Source: Peptostreptococcus faecalis (lineage in GTDB: Bacteria; Bacillota; Clostridia; Peptostreptococcales; Peptostreptococcaceae). Taken from it: a DNA stretch of 64,000 nt. This document shows, one piece after another, positions 56,150 through 64,000 of this stretch. The position numbers and the translations under genes were made by a program. The stretch is from positions 889,079 to 953,078 of the forward strand of contig NZ_OERU01000001.1 of the NCBI RefSeq assembly GCF_900240845.1, given 5' to 3'. The first letter of the stretch is position 1. Each line of letters begins with the position of its first letter. Below the pieces are notes generated by a model, which made no database searches, was not told the origin of the DNA, and saw nothing but the letters and a program-made list of their open reading frames with translations.

Positions 56150-57178
56150 TTATACAGATTCTTTTTCAAATTTATTTTTAATTTTTACATTATGCAATTC
56201 TCTAATTGTATTTATCTTTTCATTGTATTCGCAATCAACTTTTATATGACTTTCTAAATATTTTACATATTCAGTTCTAACATAATTTTCATCTTTGATA
56301 AGCTGTTTTTTTAACTCGTCTTTACTTTCAAACTTTATTTCATCTCTCATTTTTTCTATAAATTCTATCCTCAATGTTTTACCGTATATAGTCTTATCAA
56401 AATCAAGTATGTAAGTCTCAATAGATAGTTTTTTACCATTTACTGTTGGATTTGTTCCAATGCTAGTTGCTCCACAATAAACTTCTCCATCTACTACAGC
56501 TAATGTCGCATATATGCCTTTTTGCGGTATTATTTTATCTTTATCTGGAACTATATTAGCCGTTGGGAATCCAATTGTACGTCCTATTTGCCTAGCTTTT
56601 ACAACTACTCCTTCTACTGCATGATACCTTCCTAATAGGTGTTGAGCAGACACCATATCGCCTTCTGAAATATATTTTCTAATAGCTGTTGAACTTATTC
56701 TTTCTCCATTTAGTAATACTGGTGTGACAACTTCAACTCCAAACCCTAATTTTTCCCCATATTCACACAATAATTCCGGATTACCCTCTTTTTGTTTAGC
56801 AAAGCTGAAGTCATGACCGACTATCATCATTTTTGAGTTAAGCTTTTCTATAATTATCTTCTCAACATATTCCTTTGCATTTATTTTTGTCATTTTTTCA
56901 TCAAACGTAATACATACATATACATCTACACCTAATTGCTCAATTATTTTTCTCTTTTCTTCCGGTGTTATTAAATTTTTTAAATATCCTGGTTTGAAAT
57001 AATTAACTGGGTGGTTTAAAAATGTAAAAACTACGCTTTTTAAATTATGTTTTTTTGAATACTCAACTGCTTTTTTTATTAGTACTTGATGTCCTATATG
57101 TACTCCATCAAAATTTCCAATTGTAACACATGTATCAAATGGAATATTAATCTCTTCTATACTATTAAATACTATCAT
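56150..57178 (-). CDS. ribF: Bifunctional riboflavin kinase / FAD synthetase
   Basis: Converts riboflavin to FMN and FAD. The N-terminal adenylyltransferase domain has TIGNFDGVHIGHQVL and ISSTAIRKYI; the C-terminal kinase domain has GRTIGFPTANI and GATSIGTNPTV. The 342 residues include about 35 extra basic residues at the C-terminus beyond the usual end. AAGGTGG precedes the ATG. Coupled with truB nine bases upstream. Confidence 0.97.
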   Translation of the reverse strand: MIVFNSIEEINIPFDTCVTIGNFDGVHIGHQVLIKKAVEYSKKHNLKSVVFTFLNHPVNYFKPGYLKNLITPEEKRKIIEQLGVDVYVCITFDEKMTKINAKEYVEKIIIEKLNSKMMIVGHDFSFAKQKEGNPELLCEYGEKLGFGVEVVTPVLLNGERISSTAIRKYISEGDMVSAQHLLGRYHAVEGVVVKARQIGRTIGFPTANIVPDKDKIIPQKGIYATLAVVDGEVYCGATSIGTNPTVNGKKLSIETYILDFDKTIYGKTLRIEFIEKMRDEIKFESKDELKKQLIKDENYVRTEYVKYLESHIKVDCEYNEKINTIRELHNVKIKNKFEKESV

Positions 57179-57187
57179 TTTACCACC

Positions 57188-58099
57188 TTACTCTAATTTA
57201 AATAATTTTTCACTCTTTACACTTATTTCTTTTTCTTTTCTTATAATTTTTCCAATTCCTATAAAACCTTCATTTGAATATACTCTTGCTTGAACATCGC
57301 TGTCAGTAAAAGTATACTCTTCAAATCTATAAGATTGTATTATACCACCATTAGTATAGTACTTCACAGCATTATTTTTTAAAATTATATAAGGAAATTC
57401 TCCTAATACCTCTTCGATTGAGTAACTATTTTCACACAATAAACCTTTACTCTTATAGTTTTCTAACTCTTCAAGAGTAATCGCTTTATCTATTTTAAAA
57501 ATTCCACTTTGTATCCTTTTTAAGTCAGACATATGTGCACCCACACCCAATATTTCACCTATATCGTGGCAGATACTCCTTACATAAGTTCCTTTACTAC
57601 ATAAAACTTCGAAAGAAATCGTAGGAAAATCAATATTTTTCACTTCAATTTTCTTTATTTCAATTTGTCGTGGTTTTATTTTAATTTCACTTTCCCTTCC
57701 GCTCCTGACAAGATCACACATTCTTTTTCCGTTTACCTTTAGTGCGGAGTATTTAGGTGGGAGTTGATTTATTAATCCCATTTGAGATTTTATTGCTTCT
57801 AAAACTTCTTCTTCTGTAATATGACTTATATCTTTTTTGTATACTACTTCTCCAGATGAATCATATGTATCAGTTTCTATTCCTATTGTCATTTCACATG
57901 AATATGCCTTGTCTTTATTCAGTATAAGATCACTCACCTTTGTAGCTCTTCCCACACATATAGGCAATACTCCTTCTGCATCAGGATCCAAAGTTCCTGT
58001 ATGGCCTACTTTTTTCATACCAAGAATTTTTCTTACTTTGTATACAACATCATGAGATGTCATTCCTTTTGGCTTGTTTATATTAAATATTCTATCCAT
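57188..58099 (-). CDS. truB: tRNA pseudouridine-55 synthase
   Basis: Makes pseudouridine in the T-loop of tRNAs. NINKPKGMTSHDVVYKVRKI, the catalytic GHTGTLDPDAEGVLPICVG with its Asp, YSALKVNGKRM and CSKGTYVRSICHDIG are present. 303 residues, with a short C-terminal PUA-like region. In the order nrnA-truB-ribF. Confidence 0.97.
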   Translation of the reverse strand: MDRIFNINKPKGMTSHDVVYKVRKILGMKKVGHTGTLDPDAEGVLPICVGRATKVSDLILNKDKAYSCEMTIGIETDTYDSSGEVVYKKDISHITEEEVLEAIKSQMGLINQLPPKYSALKVNGKRMCDLVRSGRESEIKIKPRQIEIKKIEVKNIDFPTISFEVLCSKGTYVRSICHDIGEILGVGAHMSDLKRIQSGIFKIDKAITLEELENYKSKGLLCENSYSIEEVLGEFPYIILKNNAVKYYTNGGIIQSYRFEEYTFTDSDVQARVYSNEGFIGIGKIIRKEKEISVKSEKLFKLE

Positions 58100-58112
58100 A
58101 ACCTTACCTTAC

Positions 58113-59096
58113 TTATATATATTTTTCAGCTTTTTCTAAAATCATCATTCTAGCTATTTTAGTGTCTACATCTTTTATCGTACAACCAGAAGCTCTAACG
58201 TGGCCGCCACCACCAAATTCTTTTGCAAGCTTTGTACAATCCACATATCTCTTTGATCTAAAACTCACTTTTATTTCGCCCATTTGCTTTTCTTTAATGA
58301 ATATACCTAATTCTACACCTTCGATATCTCTAGTATATGGTGTGATTGGATCTATATCATCATATTTTAATGAGTTTCTATCAATCATTTCCTTTGTCAC
58401 TGTAGCTATTGATATTTTATCATCGATTACTTCTAAATTTTCTAGAGTTTCTCCTAGCAATTTGTAAAAATTTAGAGAATTATTTTGGTAAATATTTTCT
58501 ATAATTGTTATTTTATCTGCACCACGCTCTATTAAATTTGATGCCATTAAAAATGATGACGGACATGTATTTGAATATTGAAAATTACCAGTATCAGTAA
58601 TTAATCCTGTATATAGAGCAGTTGCTATTTTTTCATCGATTAATTTAACTTCATGTCTATTTTCATATTCTGAAATTATTTCATATACCATCTCTGAAGT
58701 GGAAGACATATCAGAGTCTATAAATTTTAAAAATCCATACTCACCATTTGTAACATGGTGATCTACACATATAATACCTCTACTTTTTTCTAATATATCT
58801 ATGTCTATATTTAATCTCGTATAATCTCCTGCATCTAATGCTATTATTACTTGATTTCTATCATTCACCTGATATGATTTCTTCTTAATTTCTTTTTCAT
58901 ACAAAAACATTAAATTATTAGGATATTCATCATCCAATACATATGAAACTCGCTTTCCTAATTTTTCAAGAAAACGAAACATAGCTAACGAAGATCCAAT
59001 ATTATCTCCATCAGGATTTTCATGAGAAGTAACTATATAGTTGTCATTTTTTTCAATAAAATCTAGTATATCATTGATTTCTTTTATATTAATCAT
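58113..59096 (-). CDS. nrnA: DHH-family oligoribonuclease / pAp phosphatase
   Basis: 327 residues of the DHH-DHHA1 fold. SHENPDGDNIGSS, ALDAGDYTRL, the DHH motif CVDHHVTN and the C-terminal GGGGHVRASGC are intact. NrnA degrades nanoRNA left by RNase Y and PNPase and dephosphorylates pAp. AAGGATGTG precedes the ATG. It starts 292 bases after the rbfA stop, a break in the otherwise tight cluster. Confidence 0.93.
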   Translation of the reverse strand: MINIKEINDILDFIEKNDNYIVTSHENPDGDNIGSSLAMFRFLEKLGKRVSYVLDDEYPNNLMFLYEKEIKKKSYQVNDRNQVIIALDAGDYTRLNIDIDILEKSRGIICVDHHVTNGEYGFLKFIDSDMSSTSEMVYEIISEYENRHEVKLIDEKIATALYTGLITDTGNFQYSNTCPSSFLMASNLIERGADKITIIENIYQNNSLNFYKLLGETLENLEVIDDKISIATVTKEMIDRNSLKYDDIDPITPYTRDIEGVELGIFIKEKQMGEIKVSFRSKRYVDCTKLAKEFGGGGHVRASGCTIKDVDTKIARMMILEKAEKYI

Positions 59097-59135
59097 TATT
59101 TCACATCCTTAAATACTTATATTTATAAAATTATC

Positions 59136-59206
59136 ATTTATCTATTAGAAAAATCCCTATAAGAGTTACTTTAAAACACATATAATGATTTTACTAATAG
59201 ATAAAT
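59136..59206. repeat. Inverted repeat in the rbfA-nrnA gap
   Basis: ATTTATCTATTAG (59136-59148) and CTAATAGATAAAT (59194-59206) are perfect complements separated by 45 bases. No coding frame lies between them. Confidence 0.6.
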
Positions 59207-59302
59207 AATGTCAATAAATAGTACTGACATCATTTATTATACAACAAAATGAAGATTATCACATCAAATTGTTAACTATTTATAAAAATATACCCATAAA
59301 TA

Positions 59303-59334
59303 TGCCCCTATAACTTAACTAGCTCATAGGGGCA
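59303..59334. terminator. Hairpin after rbfA
   Basis: TGCCCCTAT and ATAGGGGCA form a strong 9-bp stem. The downstream T content on the minus strand is low, so it may act as an attenuator or RNA-stabilising hairpin. Confidence 0.65.
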
Positions 59335-59388
59335 TTGATTTATTTGATTTAAACAAATACTCAAATTTGTTATATCAATATACTTTTA

Positions 59389-59733
59389 TTATTTTTTTTC
59401 ATTAACGCTTTTAATAAGTTCATCCATCTGCATTCCTCTTTCGATAGAATCATCTTTTTTGAACATAATTTCTGGAACATATCTAACTTTCACATATTTC
59501 CCAACTTCTCTTCTTATATATCCTCTTGCGCTATTTAGACCTTCTAGAGATTCTTTTTCATCTCCTCCAAGTGTGCTTACATATACAAATGCATATCTTA
59601 AGTCATTTGTAACTTCTACGTCTGTAACACTTATCATAGATGTTATTCTAGGGTCTTTTATTCCGTTTATAAGCATTGTGCCTACAACCTTTTTAACTTC
59701 TTCACTAATTCTTTTAATTCTATTTGAAGCCAT
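59389..59733 (-). CDS. rbfA: 30S ribosome-binding factor A
   Basis: 114-residue KH-fold assembly factor for the 30S subunit. NRIKRISEEVKKVVGTML, KDPRI, VTDVEVTNDLRYAFVYVS and the C-terminal PEIMFKKDDSIERGMQMDEL fit the family. GAGG precedes the ATG. It follows infB by 38 bases. Confidence 0.96.
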   Translation of the reverse strand: MASNRIKRISEEVKKVVGTMLINGIKDPRITSMISVTDVEVTNDLRYAFVYVSTLGGDEKESLEGLNSARGYIRREVGKYVKVRYVPEIMFKKDDSIERGMQMDELIKSVNEKK

Positions 59734-59771
59734 ATTAACCTCTTTTCCAAACTGTCTAGCAATATTTAGAG

Positions 59772-61712
59772 TTAGTCTAAAGTTCTTTCAACTTCTTTTA
59801 CAATATATGCCTCTACTATATCGCCTTCTTTAACGTCATTATAGTTTACAAAACTCAATCCACATTCATATCCGTGAGCAACTTCTTTTACATCATCCTT
59901 AAATCTTTTTAATGCTGCTAGCTCTCCAACATGTATTATGATTCCATCTCTTACTATTCTGACCTTACTATTTCTAAGAATTTTTCCTGAAAGTACATAA
60001 CAACCTGCTACTGTACCAATTCCTGAAATCTTATAAATTTCTCTTACTTCTACTTTTCCTGTATCTTCATCTACGTATTCTGGATCTAATAATCCGCTCA
60101 TAGCTGCTTTTACATCTTCTATAGCTTTGTATATAACAGTATATGTTCTAACATCTACTGATTCTTTTTCAGCGACTTGCTCAGACCCTGAAACTGGTCT
60201 TACATTAAATCCAATTATTATGGCATTAGATGCAGATGCTAACATTACATCCGATTCAGTAATTGCACCTACTCCTCCATGAATAACTTGAACTTGAACT
60301 TCATCAGTTGACAATTTTTCTAAACTCTGCTTTACTGCCTGTACTGAACCTTGTACGTCGGCTTTAATTACTATGTTAAGATCTTTTACTTGACCTTCGC
60401 TCATCTGTTCAAATAGAGCATCTAGAGATATTTTTGATGAAGCTTTTAGAGATTCTTCTCTCTGAATCGCTTTTCTCTTATCTGCAATCAATCTAGCTGT
60501 TTTATCATTTGGAACTTCGACAAATTGATCTCCACCTGAAGGAACTTCAGATAGTCCTAAAATTTCAACTGCAGTAGATGGACCAGCTTGCTTTACTCTT
60601 TTACCTTTAAAGTTAATCATGGCTCTAACTTTACCACTAGCAACACCTGCTACTATAGGATCTCCTACTCTTAGAGTTCCTCCTTGCACTAGTACAGTTG
60701 CCACAGGTCCTCTTCCTTTATCAAGCTCAGCTTCTATGACAGTCCCCACTGCTCTTTTATTAGGATTTGCTTTCAATTCTTCTACTTCAGCAACTAATAA
60801 AACCATCTCTAAAAGATTTTCTATATTTAATCTCTGCTTTGCAGAAACTTCAACAGAAATTACATCTCCACCCCAGTCTTCAACAAGAAGCCCTTGATCA
60901 GCTAACTCTTGCTTTACTTTGTCTGGATTTGCAGCAGGTTTATCAATTTTATTTATAGCTACTATAATAGGAACTCCAGCCGCCTTTGCATGGTTGATTG
61001 CTTCAACAGTCTGAGGCATTATGCCGTCATCAGCTGCTACTACTAATATAGCTATGTCAGTAACCTGTGCTCCTCTTGCTCTCATTGAAGTAAAAGCCTC
61101 ATGACCAGGTGTATCTAATAGTACAATTTTATGATCTTTTATTCTTACTTCGGAAGCCCCTATGTGTTGTGTTATTCCTCCAGCTTCTCCTGATATCACG
61201 TCTGTATCTCTAATAGCATCTAATAGAGAAGTCTTACCGTGGTCGACATGTCCCATTACAGTAACTACTGGAGGTCTTGGTACAAGATCTTTTTCATCAT
61301 CTTCCTCTATATCCATCAAAGATTCTATTTCTAATTCTTCTAATTCTGAAGACTCATTTTTTATTAGAGAAAATCCATATTCGTTACTTACTAAAGAAGC
61401 AATATCAAAGCTTATTTCTTGATTTATTGTAGCCATAGTACCCATCTTCATCAACTTCATTATTATTTCTGATGCAGATTTTTCCATTTTTTCGGCTAAG
61501 TCCTGAACTGTTATCTTGTTGTCTACCTCGATAACATTTCCTCTTTCTTCTTTTATCTCTTGATTTAACATCTCTATGAAAAGTTCTAAATCCTCTCCTT
61601 CAAGATATTTTTCGTCTGTTTGTTCAATACCAAAGTCATTAATTTTATTCACGATTTCTTGTTCGCTCATGTTATAATCTTCGGCAATATGCTTTATGCT
61701 AGTTTTAGTCAT
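59772..61712 (-). CDS. infB: Translation initiation factor IF-2
   Basis: Short form of about 646 residues from the ATG at 61712 (AGGAGG eight bases upstream; a GTG three codons earlier abuts that site). A compact N-terminal region, the G domain with GHVDHGKT and [20 protein letters not shown], then domains II to IV including the fMet-tRNA-binding C-terminus with [16 protein letters not shown]. Confidence 0.98.
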   Translation of the reverse strand: MTKTSIKHIAEDYNMSEQEIVNKINDFGIEQTDEKYLEGEDLELFIEMLNQEIKEERGNVIEVDNKITVQDLAEKMEKSASEIIMKLMKMGTMATINQEISFDIASLVSNEYGFSLIKNESSELEELEIESLMDIEEDDEKDLVPRPPVVTVMGHVDHGKTSLLDAIRDTDVISGEAGGITQHIGASEVRIKDHKIVLLDTPGHEAFTSMRARGAQVTDIAILVVAADDGIMPQTVEAINHAKAAGVPIIVAINKIDKPAANPDKVKQELADQGLLVEDWGGDVISVEVSAKQRLNIENLLEMVLLVAEVEELKANPNKRAVGTVIEAELDKGRGPVATVLVQGGTLRVGDPIVAGVASGKVRAMINFKGKRVKQAGPSTAVEILGLSEVPSGGDQFVEVPNDKTARLIADKRKAIQREESLKASSKISLDALFEQMSEGQVKDLNIVIKADVQGSVQAVKQSLEKLSTDEVQVQVIHGGVGAITESDVMLASASNAIIIGFNVRPVSGSEQVAEKESVDVRTYTVIYKAIEDVKAAMSGLLDPEYVDEDTGKVEVREIYKISGIGTVAGCYVLSGKILRNSKVRIVRDGIIIHVGELAALKRFKDDVKEVAHGYECGLSFVNYNDVKEGDIVEAYIVKEVERTLD

Positions 61713-61736
61713 AAATACCACCTCCTAAAGTTCGCC

Positions 61737-62090
61737 CTATTTTTCAATTTTAGATTTATCTTCTAATAAATTTATTAATTGAATCGAAATATTTTTATCT
61801 AATATACCAACTACAGCTCTTGGGCTTTTTCCTATCGAATTACCAAGCATGACTTTATTACCAAACTCGAAAAACACGATATTTCTAAAGCTGCATTTAT
61901 CAGAAAAAAGTTTTTTTGTATTATTAGATGCATCCTCTGCAATTATGACTAGCTTTACTGCTCCCTTTTTCAAGGATCTCAGTGTCGTATCATCTCCAGA
62001 AACCAAATTTCCTGCTCTCGTACAAAGTCCCAACCAAGAATACACCTTTTTTTCGATCATTTCATTATTCATTTTCATCTTCATTCTCAT
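61737..62090 (-). CDS. ylxQ: YlxQ, L7Ae-family RNA-binding protein
   Basis: 117 residues with the L7Ae/L30e fold: YSWLGLCTRAGNLVSGDDTTLRSLKKGAVKLVIIAEDASNN. It overlaps the end of ylxR by 26 bases if the first ATG is used; an ATG at 62072 would overlap by 8. No clear ribosome site marks either, so translation may be coupled to ylxR and the start is uncertain. Member of the nusA-infB cluster, likely an accessory ribosomal protein. Confidence 0.88.
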   Translation of the reverse strand: MRMKMKMNNEMIEKKVYSWLGLCTRAGNLVSGDDTTLRSLKKGAVKLVIIAEDASNNTKKLFSDKCSFRNIVFFEFGNKVMLGNSIGKSPRAVVGILDKNISIQLINLLEDKSKIEK

Positions 62091-62355
62091 ACTTCTCTAG
62101 TTCTTCAATCAAATGTGAATACACATCATCTTCAACGTCTACTCTAAATGCTCTATTAAGTGCTTTTGTTTTTATTGCTTTTTCAAGACACTCTTTTGTA
62201 GCACATACGTATGCACCTCTTCCATTTGCCTTGCCAGATGGATCAAGAAAAATTTGACCTTCTTTATTTTTTACAATTCTAATCAGTCCCTTTTTATCCC
62301 CTCTAGTCTGACATGCGATGCATTTCCTTTGAGGTATTTTTTTTGTTTTTATCAT
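62065..62355 (-). CDS. ylxR: YlxR (RnpM), RNase P modulator
   Basis: 96 residues of the DUF448 fold. RKCIACQTRGDKKGLIRIVK, PSGKANGRGAYVC and the basic CLEKAIKTKALNRAFR are diagnostic. B. subtilis YlxR binds RNase P RNA and tempers its activity, hence the name RnpM. GGGGG precedes the ATG. Located 43 bases after nusA. Confidence 0.94.
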   Translation of the reverse strand: MIKTKKIPQRKCIACQTRGDKKGLIRIVKNKEGQIFLDPSGKANGRGAYVCATKECLEKAIKTKALNRAFRVDVEDDVYSHLIEELEKYENEDENE

Positions 62356-62398
62356 AAACGCACCCCCAATAAATTATTAAATATATACTTTACTGATT

Positions 62399-63658
62399 TT
62401 ATTCCTCTATTGTCTCTACTTCTTCAGCAGTTATATCATCAGTGTTTTCTTGATCATCCATTTCAGCAAATTCTTCTTCAACTTCTACATCATCTTGTTT
62501 CTGTTCTTCTAAATCACTGCCTTGATCTAAATCTATTATTTCTTCTTTTTCTTCAATTGACTTGTCGTTAAGAGCAATTTTTTCAATTAACTCTTTTTCT
62601 TCCTCTTCTGAAAAGTCAGATTCTGGTTTTATATCTATTTTCCAATTTGTAAGACGAGCTGCCAACCTAGCATTTTGCCCTTCTTTACCTATTGCCAAAG
62701 ATAATTGATAATCAGGAACTATGACAACTGCTGATTTTTCTTTTTTATCTACAAATACTTTTGTTACCTTTGAAGGACTTAAAGATGCTTCGACAAAAAT
62801 ACCAATATCATCATTGTATTTTACTATATCTATTTTTTCATCTCCTAATTCAGCAACTACATTTCTAACTCTTGATCCCTGAGTCCCAACACAAGCTCCA
62901 ATTGGATCAATATTTGGATCAACTGATTTAACAGCCATTTTTGTTCTTGATCCAGCTTCTCTTGATATAGATTTAATTTGAACAATCCCTTGCTGTATTT
63001 CTGGAACTTCCATTTCAAATAATCTCTTTACCAATCCCATGTTGCTTCTAGACACTAATATTTGAGGATTTTTATTAGTTTTATTAACTTCCACCACATA
63101 AAACTTTTTAGTTTCCCCTATTTTGTATTCTTCCCCAGGTATTTGTTCACTTTGAAGTAGAATACCTTCGCCTTTTCCTACCTGTACAAAAACTATTTGT
63201 TTTCCATCTTTTATTGAAATTCTAGAAATTTCTCCTGTAATAAGTTCATCTTGTTTTTCTACAAATTCATTGAAAGTCATTTCTCTTTCTGCTTCTCTTA
63301 TTTTTTGAACTACGATTTGTTTGGCTGTTTGAGCTGCTATTCTTCCAAAGTCTCTTGGAGTAACTTCATATTCAAGCACATCTCCTAATTCATAGTTTTT
63401 GTTTACTTCTCTGGCTTCTGCAAGCTCTATCTCTAAGAAGTTATCGTATAGATCAGATTCATCTACAACAGTTCTCTGTGAATATACCTTAATGTCACCA
63501 GTGTCTCTATTTAAATCTATTCTTACATTTTGAGCCGAACCAAAGTTCTTCTTATACGCAGAAGTAAGTGCTTGCTCTATTGTTTCAAGCAAAACTTCTT
63601 TATCAATTCCTCTATCTTTTACAAGTTCATCAAGAGCTTGTATAAATTCTGCATTCAT
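62399..63658 (-). CDS. nusA: Transcription termination/antitermination factor NusA
   Basis: 419 residues: N-terminal RNA polymerase-binding domain, S1 domain, and two KH domains with DPIGACVGTQGSRVRNVVAELGDEKIDI and SLAIGKEGQNARLAARLTNWKIDI (spread over about 220-345). A long acidic C-terminal tail (about 350-419) ends it. No AR repeats. GGAGGG precedes the ATG. Confidence 0.98.
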   Translation of the reverse strand: MNAEFIQALDELVKDRGIDKEVLLETIEQALTSAYKKNFGSAQNVRIDLNRDTGDIKVYSQRTVVDESDLYDNFLEIELAEAREVNKNYELGDVLEYEVTPRDFGRIAAQTAKQIVVQKIREAEREMTFNEFVEKQDELITGEISRISIKDGKQIVFVQVGKGEGILLQSEQIPGEEYKIGETKKFYVVEVNKTNKNPQILVSRSNMGLVKRLFEMEVPEIQQGIVQIKSISREAGSRTKMAVKSVDPNIDPIGACVGTQGSRVRNVVAELGDEKIDIVKYNDDIGIFVEASLSPSKVTKVFVDKKEKSAVVIVPDYQLSLAIGKEGQNARLAARLTNWKIDIKPESDFSEEEEKELIEKIALNDKSIEEKEEIIDLDQGSDLEEQKQDDVEVEEEFAEMDDQENTDDITAEEVETIEE

Positions 63659-63675
63659 TAGATTCCCTCCGTTTA

Positions 63676-64000
63676 TTAAAATAGCACTAATAGACGTATT
63701 TGTGCTACTTCTTTTCTATTTATACTTATTTTATTGTCATTATAGATAAGTTCAATATTTCCATCACTATCCAAACCAATTAAGGTTGCTTCTATCTTTT
63801 TAGTTTTCAAAATTTCATCATTTTTATATAATTTCACTTCTACTTCTTTACCTGAATATTTTTTGAATTCTTTATCTCTTTTTAAAATTCTGTCAATACC
63901 TGGCGAACTTACTTCTAAGAAATAATTTTCTTCTATAAAGTTCTTTTCATCTAGTATTGGGCTTATTTCTTTGCTGATTTCCTCACACTCTTCAAGACCT
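63676..64000 (-). CDS. rimP: Ribosome maturation factor RimP, C-terminal part
   Basis: The last 107 codons are visible; the start lies beyond the right edge. The reading GLEECEEISKEISPILDEKN then FIEENYFLEVSSPGIDRILK contains the RimP motif LEVSSPGIDR, and the frame ends at a TAA 17 bases before nusA. It assists 30S maturation and heads this cluster in most bacteria. Confidence 0.95.
   Translation of the reverse strand, partial: GLEECEEISKEISPILDEKNFIEENYFLEVSSPGIDRILKRDKEFKKYSGKEVEVKLYKNDEILKTKKIEATLIGLDSDGNIELIYNDNKISINRKEVAQIRLLVLF

Noticed and set aside
1-64000. CRISPR array, tRNA or rRNA genes, insertion sequences, prophage
   Set aside because: No regularly spaced repeat, cloverleaf with CCA end, rRNA core sequence, transposase or phage structural gene was recognised in any gap.

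Overview
The window is AT-rich DNA of a low-GC Gram-positive bacterium. I read it as a Clostridia member close to Peptostreptococcaceae. The grounds are gene order (rimP-nusA-ylxR-ylxQ-infB-rbfA ... rpsO-pnp ... ftsK-pgsA-recA-rny and rpsB-tsf-pyrH-frr-uppS-cdsA), two surface proteins carrying the CWB2 cell-wall-binding repeat known from Clostridioides difficile, an S-box (SAM-I) riboswitch, strong AGGAGG ribosome sites and frequent TTG starts. No rRNA, tRNA, CRISPR array, insertion sequence or prophage was recognised. Species cannot be fixed from the sequence alone.

Layout. 1-2600: start of a methionine ABC transporter gene behind a SAM riboswitch, a small membrane protein and the branched-chain amino acid carrier brnQ, all on the minus strand. 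2600-6520: clpB, preceded on the same strand by an unknown gene and a RepL-like winged-helix gene that may share its transcript. 6520-9980 (plus): dxr-rseP-ispG. 10070-15280 (minus): a 1355-residue leucine-rich-repeat surface protein and a DUF4846 lipoprotein. 15300-20390 (minus): cdsA, uppS, frr, pyrH, tsf, rpsB, with hairpins between several genes. 20420-40450: mixed-strand single genes and short operons: a probable pseudokinase, alanyl-tRNA editing protein, MsrAB, a Crp/Fnr regulator, a heterodimeric ABC exporter, a parvulin, a CBS protein, cold-shock protein, pyridoxal kinase, glutamine synthetase, exonuclease III, a GalT-like enzyme, an aminotransferase and UppP. 40460-64000 (all minus): an SF1 helicase, rny, recA, pgsA, ftsK, an M16 peptidase, a CWB2-NlpC/P60 protein, pnp, degV, rpsO, ribF, truB, nrnA, rbfA, infB, ylxQ, ylxR, nusA and the end of rimP.

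How the genes fit together. The right third is the classic transcription/translation/RNA-processing cluster followed by DNA repair and segregation. The rpsB-cdsA block covers translation factors, UMP kinase and envelope lipid synthesis. UppS makes undecaprenyl diphosphate, UppP dephosphorylates it, and Dxr and IspG supply the isoprenoid precursors. CdsA and PgsA act in phospholipid synthesis, and the two CWB2 proteins sit on the finished wall.

Regulation visible in the sequence: a SAM-I riboswitch with terminator, two LexA-type boxes around the recA promoter, a candidate CcpA cre site just downstream of the aminotransferase promoter, a structured rpsO leader, many sigma-A promoters with 17-bp spacing and many intrinsic terminators. 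The points most worth a second look are the RepL-like gene ahead of clpB, the pseudokinase, the SF1 helicase with an odd N-terminus, the split dxr-rseP-ispG block, the hairpin between the uppS ribosome site and its start, and the CWB2 proteins inserted in core clusters.
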